Positions 49,230 through 62,543 of a DNA stretch of 64,000 nucleotides are shown here, piece by piece. The translations under genes and the position numbers were made by a program. The notes under the pieces were generated by a model. That model ran no database searches. It was not told the DNA's origin and saw nothing but the letters and a program-made list of their open reading frames with translations. Origin of the DNA: Oxyruncus cristatus (Eukaryota > Chordata > Aves > Passeriformes > Cotingidae); assembly GCA_013399855.1 (NCBI GenBank), contig VXAY01005276.1, positions 581,137 through 645,136 of the forward strand. The letters run 5' to 3'. Within the stretch, counting starts at the first letter, position 1. Each line of letters begins with the position of its first letter.

Positions 49230-49279
49230 ACGGCAGGGCAGGGCAGGACAGGGCTGGGCTGGGCTGGGCTGGGCTGGGC
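49230..49279. repeat. GGGCA/GGGCT pentanucleotide tract, G-quadruplex type
   Basis: A short GGGCA-type tract passes into about five exact GGGCT units (49251-49275) plus a partial one. Six G3 runs with two-base loops fit the classic quadruplex pattern on the plus strand, the template strand for BAIAP2L1. Confidence 0.9.
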
Positions 49280-51284
49280 GGATCGCCCGGACCGCCCGCC
49301 CGCCGCTACCTGAGCTGCCACTTCCTCCATCCTCCTCCTGCCTCCGCCCCGCTTCCCTCTCTGGCAGCCCCTGCCCCGCTGCCTAAGCCTAGCCTGGGCC
49401 GTGTAGAAGTCACTTCAGCTCTGCTGGTGCCCCAGGGAAGTCGGAGGTAAACTCTTCCTCCCAGCAATTAAGTGAGGGTTCTATAGGAATTAATTAGTTA
49501 GTCTTGTCAGAGTTAATTAGCGTAGCCCTAGCGATGCTGGTGAGGCGAGGGTTGATCCCCTTGCTCCCTTCCACAGCAGCTTCACATGAGGGGGTTTCAC
49601 ATGAGGGGGGCTCCTGAGCGCCCCTCAGGCACGGACAACAACACCTTTCTCCCGGATCCTGGCCCAGTGCATTGCCCGAGCTTAGTGCTCCACGCTGAAG
49701 TTTTCTATTTCTTTCAAGTACACACCCATAAAACAGTGCCCCCAGTCATCTTTCCTCTCTGATCTGACTCATGAGGCATTCATGAAGCAGGGGTGGTGAG
49801 GAAGGCTTTGGGAAGTTGTACATTTTTGTGGACCATAAATTGGCCAGAGACTCTGAGATTAATTTAAAGTATGCTAGTTGGGATATCTTTCTGATAAAGT
49901 AATACCAGCACTATCTTAAAGGAACTTGTGGGAATTCCATAACCTTAGGTACTGAAAACTAGGTTTGGTGCTGGGTATTGAGTATGTGAGGTGCAATCAC
50001 TGTACTGACACACTGGCCATCCCTCTCTTGGTTGCTGTCTCTCCCTCTGATTCCCTCACTTTATTGCAGCAATAAAATCATGGCAGGCAGAGAAAACTGG
50101 ACTTGGAACAGAACCCTAGATGCCGGACTCTGGTGTGGGAGGAAGTTGTTACCAGGTTTCAAGAGCTGTAAAAATGTTTTCGTTTGAGCATTGGAGGTAC
50201 CTTTAGAATTACAATTTACCATCGCTGGGGGGAAAAAGTGGGCATTTAGAGTGTTATCTTGAATGCAGCTAAACCTCAGGGCAGAGAGGGGATTTTATGA
50301 GACTTCGTACTCCCAGGTAAAGTCTTTGCAAACTTCTGGTAGGTATGGTATTAGTCGCCTTTCAATTCAATTTATAATGTTATCCTGTAGGCATAATGAA
50401 TTATTTTGGGCCCAAGTCTACAATTTATGTTCCCATTAAGCAGTGTTTGCTCATAGGAACAGTCGTCTAGAATGTGATGTGGCTGTTTGCCTGAGCGTCA
50501 GGTGAAGAGTCACAAGTCTTTTGTCTGAAGAGTTTTTTACAACTTTGGAAACAGATCGTGCCTGGGTACTACTGCTCTTGTGTTACCATATGCCAATGCT
50601 TGGAAAGGATCTCCCTCCCTAAACAGGCTGGCCTTTGAATTTGAGGGAGCAGGTACCCAAAGGAAGATGCAGAACAGGGCTTTTCCTTTCCTGATTCTTG
50701 CTAAAGGAGCTGGGAATGCACTGTATAGCAGACAGTGTTATTCCTGTTAGGGACAAGGCATTTCTCCTTCCTCTGAATACTGTGGAGTTCTGGGAGCTCA
50801 CCTGGGGTTCAGGATGTTTGTTTCCAGTTGTCACACTAAGTTCAGTCACAGTAAATGACAACATAACTGTTAATGAAATATGCATATCAGAAAGAATCTA
50901 TATGGGCAGGCAAATCCAACTTAAGCAAGACCATTGCTATAAATCATAAATTTTCAAATTCACTAGACAACAAAGGTCTGCTTGTACTTGTAATACAAAT
51001 GCAAATATTTTGGTCTCTTAATAGGGGATTTTTGTTCTTATATTGTGTTAAGATTAGTGTTATGTTACTGACTTAGATGGAGTCCTTATGTGTGCAAACA
51101 ACAGGAATTTAGAATGATCTGATTACTCTTTTTGACACCTATCTTTAATATATATGTGGTTTCACTGTCCAGAAAGATGAAAAAGGAAATATTCTTACTT
51201 TGATGGTGAATCCATGCTGCTGTATAATGATGTCTGTTCTTTTCACTGTGTCTCAAGCAATAACTGCTTGAGTTCAGGTTAGAG

Positions 51285-51470
51285 GGAACCTGGCAGGTTA
51301 GTAGCTTGCCTGGTCCAGTCTCCCATCAGAGTAGGGCTAATTTCAGCTTTAGGTTGCTCAGGGCTTCATCCAGTTGAATTTTGAAGACTTTGGGAACGAA
51401 CAGTTGAGGAACAGAACAGAAAGTTCTATGTGAAACAACCTGTAACTTGGCCAGTAAAGAAAATCATCTA
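51285..51470 (-). mobile_element. Degraded CR1 LINE fragment
   Basis: The plus strand reads like the reverse complement of a CR1 3' region: ACCTGGCAGGTTAGTAGC, GCCTGGTCCAG, GTAGGGCTAATTTCAG, then GGTTGCTCAGGGCTTCATCC and a diverged continuation to CAGTAAAGAAAATC. CR1 is the dominant avian LINE. Many substitutions and the absence of an octamer tail show an old, truncated copy with no coding capacity. Edges are approximate. Confidence 0.8.
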
Positions 51471-53260
51471 CAGCGTTAAAGGAGACAATAATTGCTAATG
51501 TTTTGTGTGGGTCTATCCCTGAGGTAAGCCACCCATCCAGCTGAGCTCCTCATGCTTAACATCCTCTGTGTTGTAACGAGAGCTTTGATATTGGACTGTG
51601 ACACGTTGCCTGTTGAGAAAACAAAACTCCTTCCTCATTACCTGCCCTTCTGCCTCACATTACGCTTTCCTGACGTCAAACAGAAACACCTGTAGGCTTG
51701 TAATTATGCATAATTCCAACAGACCCCCGTTTCAAAGTGATGACTTGGACTTCAGTGTCTCCTGGTCTGACCCTTGCCATGGTTAAGGTGCTCCTGGCCC
51801 TGGGCAGATGGGTGTGAACAAGGACAGCCAGGCACACGGGCTGGGCTGGGACCAAGGCCGTTGGCACCTGAACTTGGCTTCTTGCTTGTATTCCTGGGAA
51901 GTGCCTGCTCTGGGCCCGGATCCAGCAGTTCATTCCATGCTGGCTGAAGGCAGAATTACATAGATTTAGCAAAACTACTGTCGAGGGACTCACTCAAAAT
52001 AAGTGCTTATATTTATTCCCTACAGAAGGCCAGCTCTCCCTTGTAGCATTTAAGCTTTGGAACATGAGTAGCTACAACAGTAGCAGTAAAAACTTCCCCA
52101 TGTCTTGTCAGCCTTATAGAACTTGTAATGAGAAAATTGTATTGTTGATGTAGCTTTTGAAAACATGTACTCTGAAATATTCCTTTGAGTAAATGCCTGT
52201 ATTTCTTTAAAAGCAGATATATTTTGATGTATGGTTGTTTTACGTACGTGACCTATTTGCATGTCAGTGACATCCAAACCTTCTTTAGAAACATTGAAGC
52301 ATGCTGGAAAGACCCATTAATGTCAGCTCATCATTAGATCTTTAACATGTGTTTTGAGTAGCTTACTATGACTGTAGCTAATTACATAAATTGTGGCTAA
52401 GCAGTGATCACATATGCATGATACAGCCAGCTGTGGCCTATTTCATTCCCTGTGGTCATTAGCAGATGTTTAACTTGATTAAGGAAAAAAAAAAAGTGTA
52501 CACAGTGTGTTATTTAGTGTTGTCAAACAACAGAGTTAGAATAACATTTTCTGAACAGGAAATTAAAGTGACTCTACCAGCTTGCTTTGCTGATTGATAG
52601 ATATTTTTTGTCCCCTGTTGACACTTACAAGGAATTATTCAAGTATTTTAATCCCCTCCAAGCTGACAATACAAATGCACACTACAACTCACGTAAAAAA
52701 TTTGAAAGAATTATGTAAAACTTTCAAAGGTTTACTGACCCTTTTGGTCTAAGTCAGCTCTGGATCATTTAAAGGATTTACACCATTTTTAAATTTGTGC
52801 AAGCAAGCAAAGAATCATTTTGTTCCCTGCTGTTCATTGTCCTGAGCTGATTTCAAAGCAAATGAGCTGTAACTCAGACTTACAGGTCAATAAGATACTG
52901 AGGTGTCTGGTCAAGGAAGACACTTAATCAAATGCCCAATTTAAACGTGTAATTAATTCACTGTACTTTGGAGGGTTGAATCAAAGAAGTGCAAGATGCT
53001 TTTTATGAACTCCTCTTTCTCCAGACTAAAAACAGGATGATGGTTTTATCTTGGAGATGAGTGCTTTGGAGGCTTGTGTTTTGTATCTCCATTGTCTCAT
53101 GTTGCAAATTATTTTGGCAGATTTCTGAGATGAATAATATAATCTGATTTTATCATTGTGGTTTGGTTTTTTGAGGCTCAAAAAGAATGTATGGTATGGA
53201 AGAAGGTGTTTTTTAAAAAAGTTTTTTTCTGAGATTGCCTAAAACATAGACAAAATTTAA

Positions 53261-53308
53261 CATTCAAGGGAACCTTGAATGAACCACTGCCTACTAGGGT
53301 AGGCAGTG
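53261..53308. repeat. Two adjacent perfect inverted repeats
   Basis: CATTCAAGG (53261-53269) pairs perfectly with CCTTGAATG (53273-53281) across three bases. Three bases later CACTGCCTAC (53285-53294) pairs perfectly with GTAGGCAGTG (53299-53308) across four bases. Both are exact in the sequence; a function is not known. Confidence 0.9.
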
Positions 53309-56300
53309 CTGCTAGCTGTGCTAATAGTTTTTTGCTGTTAATTGAAATATTGAATTCAAAACTGTTATAGGCACACTTTTTGTGACTGCTCATTTCTTGC
53401 TGAAAGTAACGATGCTTTACTTCGCCTGCTGTGCCCACTAGATGGCAAGCGAGCTATGCACGATGGAGGAGAAGAATCACACATTATCTGCATGCAAAAG
53501 GCTTTCTCGAAGTGCTTCACAATGTAACAAGATAGATATTAGTGGTAAGCAAATGAAACAGCATTTATATTGCTCAGACGCAGCCTTGGAATTTTTTCTC
53601 AAGAGTGTAAGTGCTGTTAGTATGTTCATGTTATTGAAACCTAAATATGCCTTGGGATCTGTAACTTTATTTTGGAAGTCAGCCCTAGCAGCAAGCCAAC
53701 ATCCTGGTGAAACTCCTGTTATAAACTTCTAATCCATTTAGGTTCCAGGGTTTTATGACTCATGCTGAAAGCACAGTATTTTAAATACCTACGTGTTTGT
53801 TGTCCTCCCTTTTGTAATTTGTCAGCTGGGGATTAACTAACAACAGGTGTGCACTGCTCCAAAGGGATAAACTGGTTTTGCCCGGGGCTGGGTGTAGAGT
53901 GTGCAGCTAAACACAGATCTGCACGTTGCTGGTCTTAGTAATGTCAATAGACTGAGTATTAGAACTGGAGTGGGAATTACCAGTGTTTGTTATGGGGTAG
54001 AACATAAAAGACCTCAAGTGGAATGTGATGCTGTTGCTGGGCTGGGAACTTGACGTGCACCAGGTGTAAAGCAGCACTTCTGTGAGTATTTTCAGATCCT
54101 AACGTAACTTTTGATGCTGTACTTTTACCTCTTCCTTTTCCCAACCAGGAAAAGATAGAACAAGTACATAATACTGGCAGTTTGATTGTACTTTAAAAAT
54201 GGCAAAACTCCTAGAACATCATTTCCACATTGCAAAGAAACTTGCAGCTCATTAACCCCTCTATTTTATGCAGCCTTGCTGTCATGGAGAATTACTAGAG
54301 GAGTGTTCAGGGTAGATTGTATGAATAATAAACTATTGAAAAGATTACATCATATTCTTCCTGTATTACCATTTAGTTGTGAACCACAACTTTTAAAAGC
54401 TGTACTGACACCCAAAAAGTAATTCATTTCTATTTTTTTTGGTCATAAAAATATGATTCTAAAACCGTTCATGGATATTTTTGGATGGAACCACACTGAA
54501 GTTTCTTTGTATGGACTTGCTATGAGCCTGCCTTCTCCTCTTATGTTCAGTTGCTGTTCTAGGGAGCTGCTGAAGTAGAATCTAACACTGCTGTGCCTGC
54601 CCACTCCTTGTTTCTAGACACCCACTGGCTAGTGACAATACTAGCAGTGTTTTCCAGAAAATGCATGGGCAGTGATGATTGATGCAGAGCGACGCAAATC
54701 CTGGGAGCATCCGTGCAGCCTGTGATGGGTGTTTCTAATCCTGCCTGTCCCAGGGGCCTGGGCAGCCTGGTGTGTGCTCTGAGTGTGTCTCCTGGCATGC
54801 CCAAAGCAGTGCTGACAGTTTCTGTCTCCACTTGAGGTCCTGCACCTTGCAAAATGTCTGAGCAAGGAGGTGGTTGGAGGCTGTGACTGTTCTGCAAAGA
54901 TGGGAAGATGATGATTAGATCAGACTGGCAAAAGGCAGTCTTGGACATTTGCAGGAAGAGGATGATTGATTAATCACTGGCTGTCTGAAAGGTGATAGCT
55001 TTAGGGTCAAACTAGACTTCCAGTTACACTGAGATTGGGAGAATAACATGGTTAGGGAAGTTAGAGTGATCACAGGTGGCTTTCAACTCCTGATTAATTG
55101 GCTTCATTGAAGTTGGTTCAGTTCCTATGAATTTCCTGAAAGAGTTTGGCTTGACATTCGTCATTTCTGCTGAGCTTTCTCACTCGAAAATAAAATATGT
55201 GGGCTGTATCACAAGGAGAGATTCTCAGCCTCGAGGCAAAGTGGGGTGGGATGGCTCAAATGCACCTGTGGGGTTTGCTCCAGGACATACTGGCTGCATC
55301 TGTGCTGGCCAGCACTTGGTTTGGGTCACTGCTGGGCTCTACCCTTTGGGCTGGGAACCCTTAACCAGCACTTTGGTTTGGTTTTTTCGGTTCAAAATGC
55401 CTGATCTAATCCCGGGTTGTGTTGCAGCCTGCCTGTGGCATTTGCATGAAATGATAATGCCAGTACTCCGTGTGTGCCCTGGGGCTCGGCAGAGGGTGTG
55501 AGAGCCAGAGGGCAGGTTGGGGTGTTACAGCAGGGGGTGAGTGGAAGCAGCTGCATCCCGTGTGGCTGGACATGTTTGGCCTTTAAGCAGCTCCTTACAA
55601 TGAGCTTTTCTCAGGGTGCAGCTCAAATTTTGTTTGAAAGGTAAGGTAGCAGCCAAGGAGATCCTGAGTGTAATGAGATAGTGGTTTGTAGGTGATCAGG
55701 AGGACTGGGATCTGGGAGTGAACCAAGGAGCTGATTTGCCATCCTGACCTGACACGAGGAGAGAAGAAAGCACTTGGCTTCTGGTAATGGTGCAGTGGGC
55801 ACGGACTTTCAGTGGGGTTCTAAGGCATAATTCTACCATGTTATTAAGCCAGTGAATTATTAAAGTTACAGGCAACTTACTAGGTAAGAATTGTGATCCA
55901 ATACAGGCATTGCAGCTGCTCAATTGTATGGCTTCTGAGGAAGAAGCATTTTACTGTTTTTTTTTGTCCTCTTCACGTAAGGACTATAATTTCAGTTTCA
56001 GATATTTGGGGGGATATTTTAGAACTAACTGTCCTGGAAGCAGAGAGCCTGGTTTCTGGATGCAGGAGATATATCAAATTGCTCTGTGCTGCATATTACT
56101 GCTGTTCCATTCTGGAATTCATTGAATTGAATATCGAGATAACTTCAGGGGTTTCTAAATTTTAAATTTAAAAATGTTAAATGATACGTTAAATTTTAAG
56201 GCTCTTGTTCACACACAAAGCCTGTACAATACTGCTTGTCCAAACTAGGAAAGAAGGGCTGGAGTGGATCTTCTTTTGACCACAAGATTCATATCTCCTA

Positions 56301-59300
56301 AAATTGGGAGAGAATTTGGTTGAACTAGAATTAATGAGAGTTTTTGATTTAGTTTGGTGAAGCCCAGCTTTCATTTTTTTTCCCCTTGAGTTTTTGTTAA
56401 ACTTCAAATAGTGTGAACTTTTAAGAGACAAAACAGTTACTCAGGAAACTTTAACACTGACAGGGTTTGTGAAACAATTTGATAATTTGGTAATATTTAC
56501 TCCTCCTTTGACTCCTAAAATATTGGGAGTTTGCTGTTGCACACGACTCATTTGTATTAGCTGCTCTTCATCCATCTATTAGTTGTGCTGTGTAGATGGA
56601 ATTTCTTTGTAAACCTGTTTTTCATTAGTATTGTGGAACACACGTACTTGCAGCTAAAGGCTTACATAAAGTTTTATATCTCTGCCCACGTTTGTTACTA
56701 TTGTAACACTGCTTAGCAACTAAAAGTAAATCAAAAGACCAATAGCGAAAACCCACTAAAAATCCCTCTTTACAACAGAGGCAAGGGCCTAAGCTGCAAA
56801 ATTCAGATATCAGTTTAGATCTGAAATTTTTAGAAGACCGGGGATCTGACATTGGTTCTATGCTTTTAAGCGTGAAAAGTCATCAGAGTGACCTGGTTCT
56901 ACTTTTGGGTGTTCTGTGTGTAACATTTACAGACCAAGACACAAGGCTGAACCGAAAGTATTGCCATACATAGTAATGAATTTAAAAAAAAAAAGGACAA
57001 TTAAGATTGTCTGATTTTTTTGGAATACCCAGAAAAGCTGTAATATTGTACTATGAGTTTATTCTAGATCAGTATCCTAAGTCCCCTCCCTCCCCCAGAT
57101 GACAGAACAGATGGTTCATCACTCTCCTACAATTTCTGAATCCTTCAAAATCCTCCCTTTGAGCAGCTGGGTCTTTCTTTCAAGAAGTCCTGCACCTCTA
57201 GGCCATTTTAATTCCCAACTTCATGACTTACTCTTCAAGTAACACTGCAAGTATTAGCCTGTCGTGCTGAATTTTCTGGAAATTACTGAGGGATGAGATG
57301 GTGTGCAGAACTAATACTACTGATGAAAATATCAATACAAGCAGTTCTTCTTCAGCACTGCAGGAGAAATACACAGGGAGAATATCCACAACCTCTTTTC
57401 CCAAAACCTTTTTATATAAGCCTGCAGCCTTTCAGCAGCAGAACTATTTCACTGTGAGAGCTGTGGGCAGTGTAACCAGTTTGGGTCTGTCTATGCTCGT
57501 GGATGGCACTTCAGGCAAAAAAGGGTGTAGCAAATTATACAGGTAAGGTGAGAGCTGTAGCAGTGCCACGACGACAACATTACCATGACTAAGGAGAGGG
57601 CTGAAATCCTGGTTTATTATGGGTGATATGTTTTCATAATGGAATAATGCCTATAAAAAGAATAAAAGCACCCTTGACATTCAAGAACCAAAATCTATAC
57701 TCGCAGAAAACAGAAAGGTGGAAGACAGGCAGCGTTGCAGCCTGTTCGAGGAGATCTCGAACATCTTTGTCAGCAGCAACAGTGAAACTGGTCACTGCAA
57801 TAACTGCAGGCAGGGAGGGGAAAATGAACAGTTAATTTCTTTTGATTTTCTTTCATTGTGGGGAACCTTCCACAACCTCAAGAGAACTGTGGCAATTACG
57901 TAGCATCACGTCAGGAATGACATCCAGATGACCAGGACAAATGGGCTGTGGAACTGGGAATTTAAAACCACACATTACTTACATTGATGGATAACTTTTT
58001 AGAGACGTGAGCATTTTTTGGTTGTGATTCACCAGCTAGCAGCTGGATATTCTCTCCCAAATTTTCAGAAATGTTCAGCTCGCTAATTGCAGCCAACAGT
58101 TTGTGCTGCTTGGGTAATATTAATGAGCTAATGTAAAGATGTATAATATTTTATTAGCTCTTTGTTACTAGACAACGTGGGCCAAAGGCACATCCCTTCT
58201 TCAGCAGGAGCACGGAGTAGTTGAAAAGGCAGACAGTGGCTAAATAGGAATCCCACTTACATAGGAGGAATCACTTGATAACAGGCATCCACCAGAGCAC
58301 CTTAATGTAAACTTTTCTCCCATCAGTTGAAATTTCTGAGCAAAACAAGAGCTGGAAATTTGGTTTTGCTTCTGAGTTACTCTCAGCTGCCAACACTGTC
58401 CACCAAGAAAGTGGGTAGCAGCATATGAATTAGGGCAGTGCTGTAGCTCGAATTCTGTTTGATGTTAATGCTGCTCTGACTCACAGTGTGATCCAGATTT
58501 TAGCAGAGCTGTGGTGGAGTTCCAGGTCTGAAGATGGAACTCCCTGGGTGCCACCCACCTGTAGCAGCAGGTAGAGCTGGAGTCAGGTGTACTTCCAATT
58601 CTGAGCACCTTTTTCAGTGCAATTTTTGTGCCAGTCTCATTCTATTTCTTTAACTTTCTCCTGCCCCAGCTACAGGTTCTATTTACCAGTATAATAGAAT
58701 GAAAATATTGTATAAAATAAAGCACATACACAATCTAACAGAAGTCCTGTTTCCCATTCCCAGCTCTATAACATTATGTTCCCTGACCCCTTGCCTTTCC
58801 TGCTCATTTTATGACTCTTCCCCATCTCAATTTCTCTCTGCAGTCATTGATTACAGATGTAATATTTCCCATATCAAATTGAGGGCTATAAAAATAGGCT
58901 CCAGTGCAGAAAGTATTTTAAAGGGAGGCTATTTTAGTTGAGTTAGTGAGGTTATGTGTTGGAGAATAGTGCCATGTTCATTAATTTTTCTGTAGAGAAT
59001 TGTTGGTGAAGTTTCTCGTTTGTACCCTTTCCACTGATTCATTCTCACCTGTTTTCTAAGACTGTAGTGACCTTGCAGAAATATAACGTGACCTAAAAGC
59101 TCAGATTCATTAGAACATGATTATCATGAAGCAAAAGGTCTAACAGAGAGATTTTAAATGAGAATGTGACATAGGTAGCTTTTTACTTTTATGGAAGTGT
59201 GAAAATTTGAGTTACATTTTCATTAAGTTAGGCAAGTAGGTCTCCAGCATGATCGGTGTACCTGCTGTACAGTGCTGTGAAATAAGCCAGAAGCAGCAGC

Positions 59301-60394
59301 CTTCCCACTACTTCCTCCTGCTTTTATTGATTTAAGTGAGGCTCTGGGGTATCTGATCCTATCCTGATGCCTGAAGATTTATTCATACAACTCCCCGTGC
59401 ATCAGCATGATGTTATACCACTTGTTCTCTAGAGAAAATAATTAAGTGAATTACTAACGCATAAAACGCTCAAGTTAAAATGCTTAAATATTCCATTTGA
59501 TGCAGTTATATATAGCTTAATATAATAAGTGCAGTATACTCTTAGAATGCCTTGTGTGGCATCCTCTTAGTCAGAATGCCTTGGCTTTCATCTCCATTAC
59601 AGGGAATACTAATTAACAGTTGATTCCAATTTTGTCAAGGTTGCTGTGTTGTTATATTCTTAAACAAGACCAGAAGGTGAAAAAGGACTAAACTGTATAT
59701 AAATTTAAACTAATCATCCGAGGTCAGTGCAATAGCATTATTACTTTGAGATTGCAGTTATAAGGACTGTGCTATCAGACAGTTTCTAAAATGAGACAGA
59801 AACTTAAGCTATTTATTGACTGACTTGTAGCAGAGGTTGCTCCTGGGGACGTCAAGTTGGTTCATCTTAAGTGCAGCTATTGCAAAGAAAGTGAGAATAA
59901 TAACCAAATGCAGCCAGTGATGGAGCAGGTAATAGAATTCAGTCTGTCATTGAAGGAACTAGTGTGAAAATGCAGTTCCAGAAGAACTTCATGTAACACA
60001 GCAACTAGTGGATGACATGAAGTTCCCAGTATCTTGGCCAAGAAAGCCATCAAATAACTGCCAACTGTGTGTAAGTTACTGAGAGCTGGAACAGTCCATT
60101 CTATTTCTGATTGCTTTTGTGTGTGTGTTAAAAAGGCTAAATTATTGAAATAGAACTTTTATGTGAGAGATTGTTTAATTTTTGAAAAAAATCCCATTTT
60201 TTTTTTTTTAGGTCTGAAATTCCTTAGATGTTATGTATTACAGTGAAACAAAATCTTTTTATGTTTGGGTTTCTCTGTATTGTTTAAAAGAAGATAAAAA
60301 TAAGGAATATTTTGAAACATTTTATCTTACCTACATCAAATGTTTTTCCTTGATACAGTTCTGTTTGCCTGGGAACAGAACTAGCAGTTCCTGA

Positions 60395-60408
60395 TTTTTT
60401 TTTTTTTT
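60395..60408. repeat. Poly(T) tract
   Basis: A run of about fourteen T lies in the intergenic region; a similar run lies at 60197-60209. Confidence 0.85.
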
Positions 60409-62528
60409 CTAAATTTTTGCCTTTTTGTCTTGTTTCACTATGGAAACAAGCATTTTAACCCTCCGAATCTGTAGCAAGAATACAACAGAAATTCACCTTT
60501 TTATTGCAAAACACACTCATGTGTGTTTGTGTATTCCACTTGTATTAAACCCAGACATTTCTAAACGCAAAACCCACTCAAAGACCACATCCTAATGTTC
60601 ATCCATGATTCCTATTATATCCCTTTCCCTCTACAGACAGATATTTATATAACAATTGTATTGTACTGGAAGGTGAACACTGACAGTGTATGAGAGAGAG
60701 GCATGAAGAGGAGGAGAGAGAATTGTTCCAGCAGATGGGTGTATTTTGGTGGTGCAGGTGCCCCCTTCGTGCATTCATTCAGCACCAAGAGCCCAGCTCA
60801 GTGTTGGCTGATTCCAGGACCTGAAACAGTATCTGGATTCTAATGTCATCCACCGGGAGTTGGTAAGAAAATTCAACATATCCTGGTTCTGCTTCTCCGT
60901 GTTGTTTGCTGGGAAGGAGCACAGCCCACCCCAGCTGGCTGATCTGTTGGCAGCACTGCCTTCCTGTGGGTCAGGAAGCCCTGTGAACTTTTTGAGGAAA
61001 ATGCATCAAAGCCCAACAGCGTTGGCATTTACTCCACCGTCACACGTTTTTATGCCCTGGCTCTGAGAGAAAAATGGAAAATAGATGAAGCCACAGTATT
61101 GTAGATCCACGCTTACCTGTCTCCATGTAACTGAGATTTTGAACAGCTCCTGTGCTAGGGCAGCTTTACAGCCTGACTCAGTTTAGCAGTTGTGCACAAA
61201 GTATGAGAAACTATGAAGTTTTGTTCATCCTTTAAGTATCTCCTGCATCATTCTGTCTGTTCCCCTCCCTGATAATTTTCTCACTTTGATGCTAATGATG
61301 GGCCAGAGAAACCTTATGCTAATTAACATTTCTGGTCATTGAGCGATGTGCAAATATAAGAAGAAAATTGAGATGCCACTGTTGATCTAAAGGGTAGAAA
61401 GCAGTGATGCATTACTGAGGTGTCTTTCATCTGAATAAAACGGAGGACTGTCTTCAGGAGCTGCTGCTGCTTTTTCCTGCACTATTTCTCATCAGCATAT
61501 TAAACCTCTTCTTCACACACTTTGTTCAGCTGCTGTTGAATAGCCTTCTAGGCTGTGTAAATTTAGGGGAGTTTGTTTTGGGGAAAAGCTGGCAAAATGA
61601 AGCTGTAAATTTTTGGAAGCGTTTAAACCGAGAGCAGTGTTGCAAGTTCCCCGTGGAGATTTAAGTCTGATTAACTTAACAGAACTGAAATATATTTTTC
61701 AATTTATATTCAAATAATGTTCATTGTTATTTTCTTTAATATGAATTTTTAAGAACTCCAGGGGGAACATTTCTCTACAGATAGCTGTCTTCTTTACAAT
61801 AAACCCAAGCATTGCCATCGACCTTGAGTATTTTCAAAAGAAGAGAGCAGGGGAAGCAAATAAGTGCAATTTCAGCCCCTGTTTACCAGTCATCTCTCAC
61901 TGTGCCAAATGTCACAGCTGCCACTGACTCTGAGGAACCCTAGTCTTCAAATGTATGAACTCTGGATATAACATTTATTTTGATTTTTTTACAAAATGAC
62001 AGTGAATGCATTTCAGTTATTCAGGAATATAATGTCAGAGTCAAAAAATGTTCGGAGTAAATTTAGCTGTAGTGTAGGCTCCCCTGTCTAGAATGGTGAT
62101 CCTAAAACTTTCCCAGGCCTCGGCTTTGGGACACCTGAGGTTGCAGTTCTTTTGTTCAGAAATGTGTTGCTATCCATGCAAAGTATTTGGGATTTAGCAT
62201 TACCAAACACTGGGATGGGATGAACTCGATCGTAATATTCTAGTGATCCATGTAGTCAGCTGTGAGTGGAGAGCCTTTGAATCTCCACCTTGTCACTGGA
62301 GATGTTTCTGTGTTTTGCCCAGTTCCTTAGTGCTTATCCAGCAACTATTTTACATAAATAAAGAAACAGTGGACAGTCTGAGCACAGTAATTTTCTCTTG
62401 TGAGATGTCAACAATAGCTCAGGGTTACTTCACCTTGAGGCAGGACTTGAACCTGGGTGTGTTGGGTGAGAGCTGTAAAACTGTAATTGGAATGAGCACA
62501 GTGTTTCCAACTTTTTTTATTTTTGGGG

Positions 62529-62543
62529 AAAAAAAAAAAAAAA
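62529..62543. repeat. Poly(A) tract
   Basis: About fifteen consecutive A follow a T-rich stretch in the intergenic region. No retroposed gene body or target-site duplication is recognisable around it. Confidence 0.85.

Larger units (their letters stand above)
48600..49420 (-). promoter_or_regulatory. BAIAP2L1: CpG-island promoter and 5' UTR of BAIAP2L1
   Basis: A roughly 800-base block is very G+C and CpG rich and surrounds the start codon at 48984. Composition drops abruptly on both sides. No TATA box is evident. The 5' UTR must lie in 48985 to about 49300, but the transcription start cannot be fixed from sequence. Long open frames on both strands here are a by-product of GC-richness. Confidence 0.85.

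Noticed and set aside
48551..49330. 259-codon minus-strand open frame, and long plus-strand frames, in the CpG island
   Set aside because: They arise from stop-poor GC-rich sequence, cross the N and a pentanucleotide repeat, and conflict with the true BAIAP2L1 exon 1 frame.
53442..53732. 96-codon plus-strand open frame with ATG next to the hairpin pair
   Set aside because: No recognisable domain, ordinary composition, no splice context or promoter; length is within chance for AT-moderate DNA.
62529..62543. Processed pseudogene suggested by a poly(A) tract
   Set aside because: No upstream coding remnant, no AATAAA-tail structure and no target-site duplication are visible.
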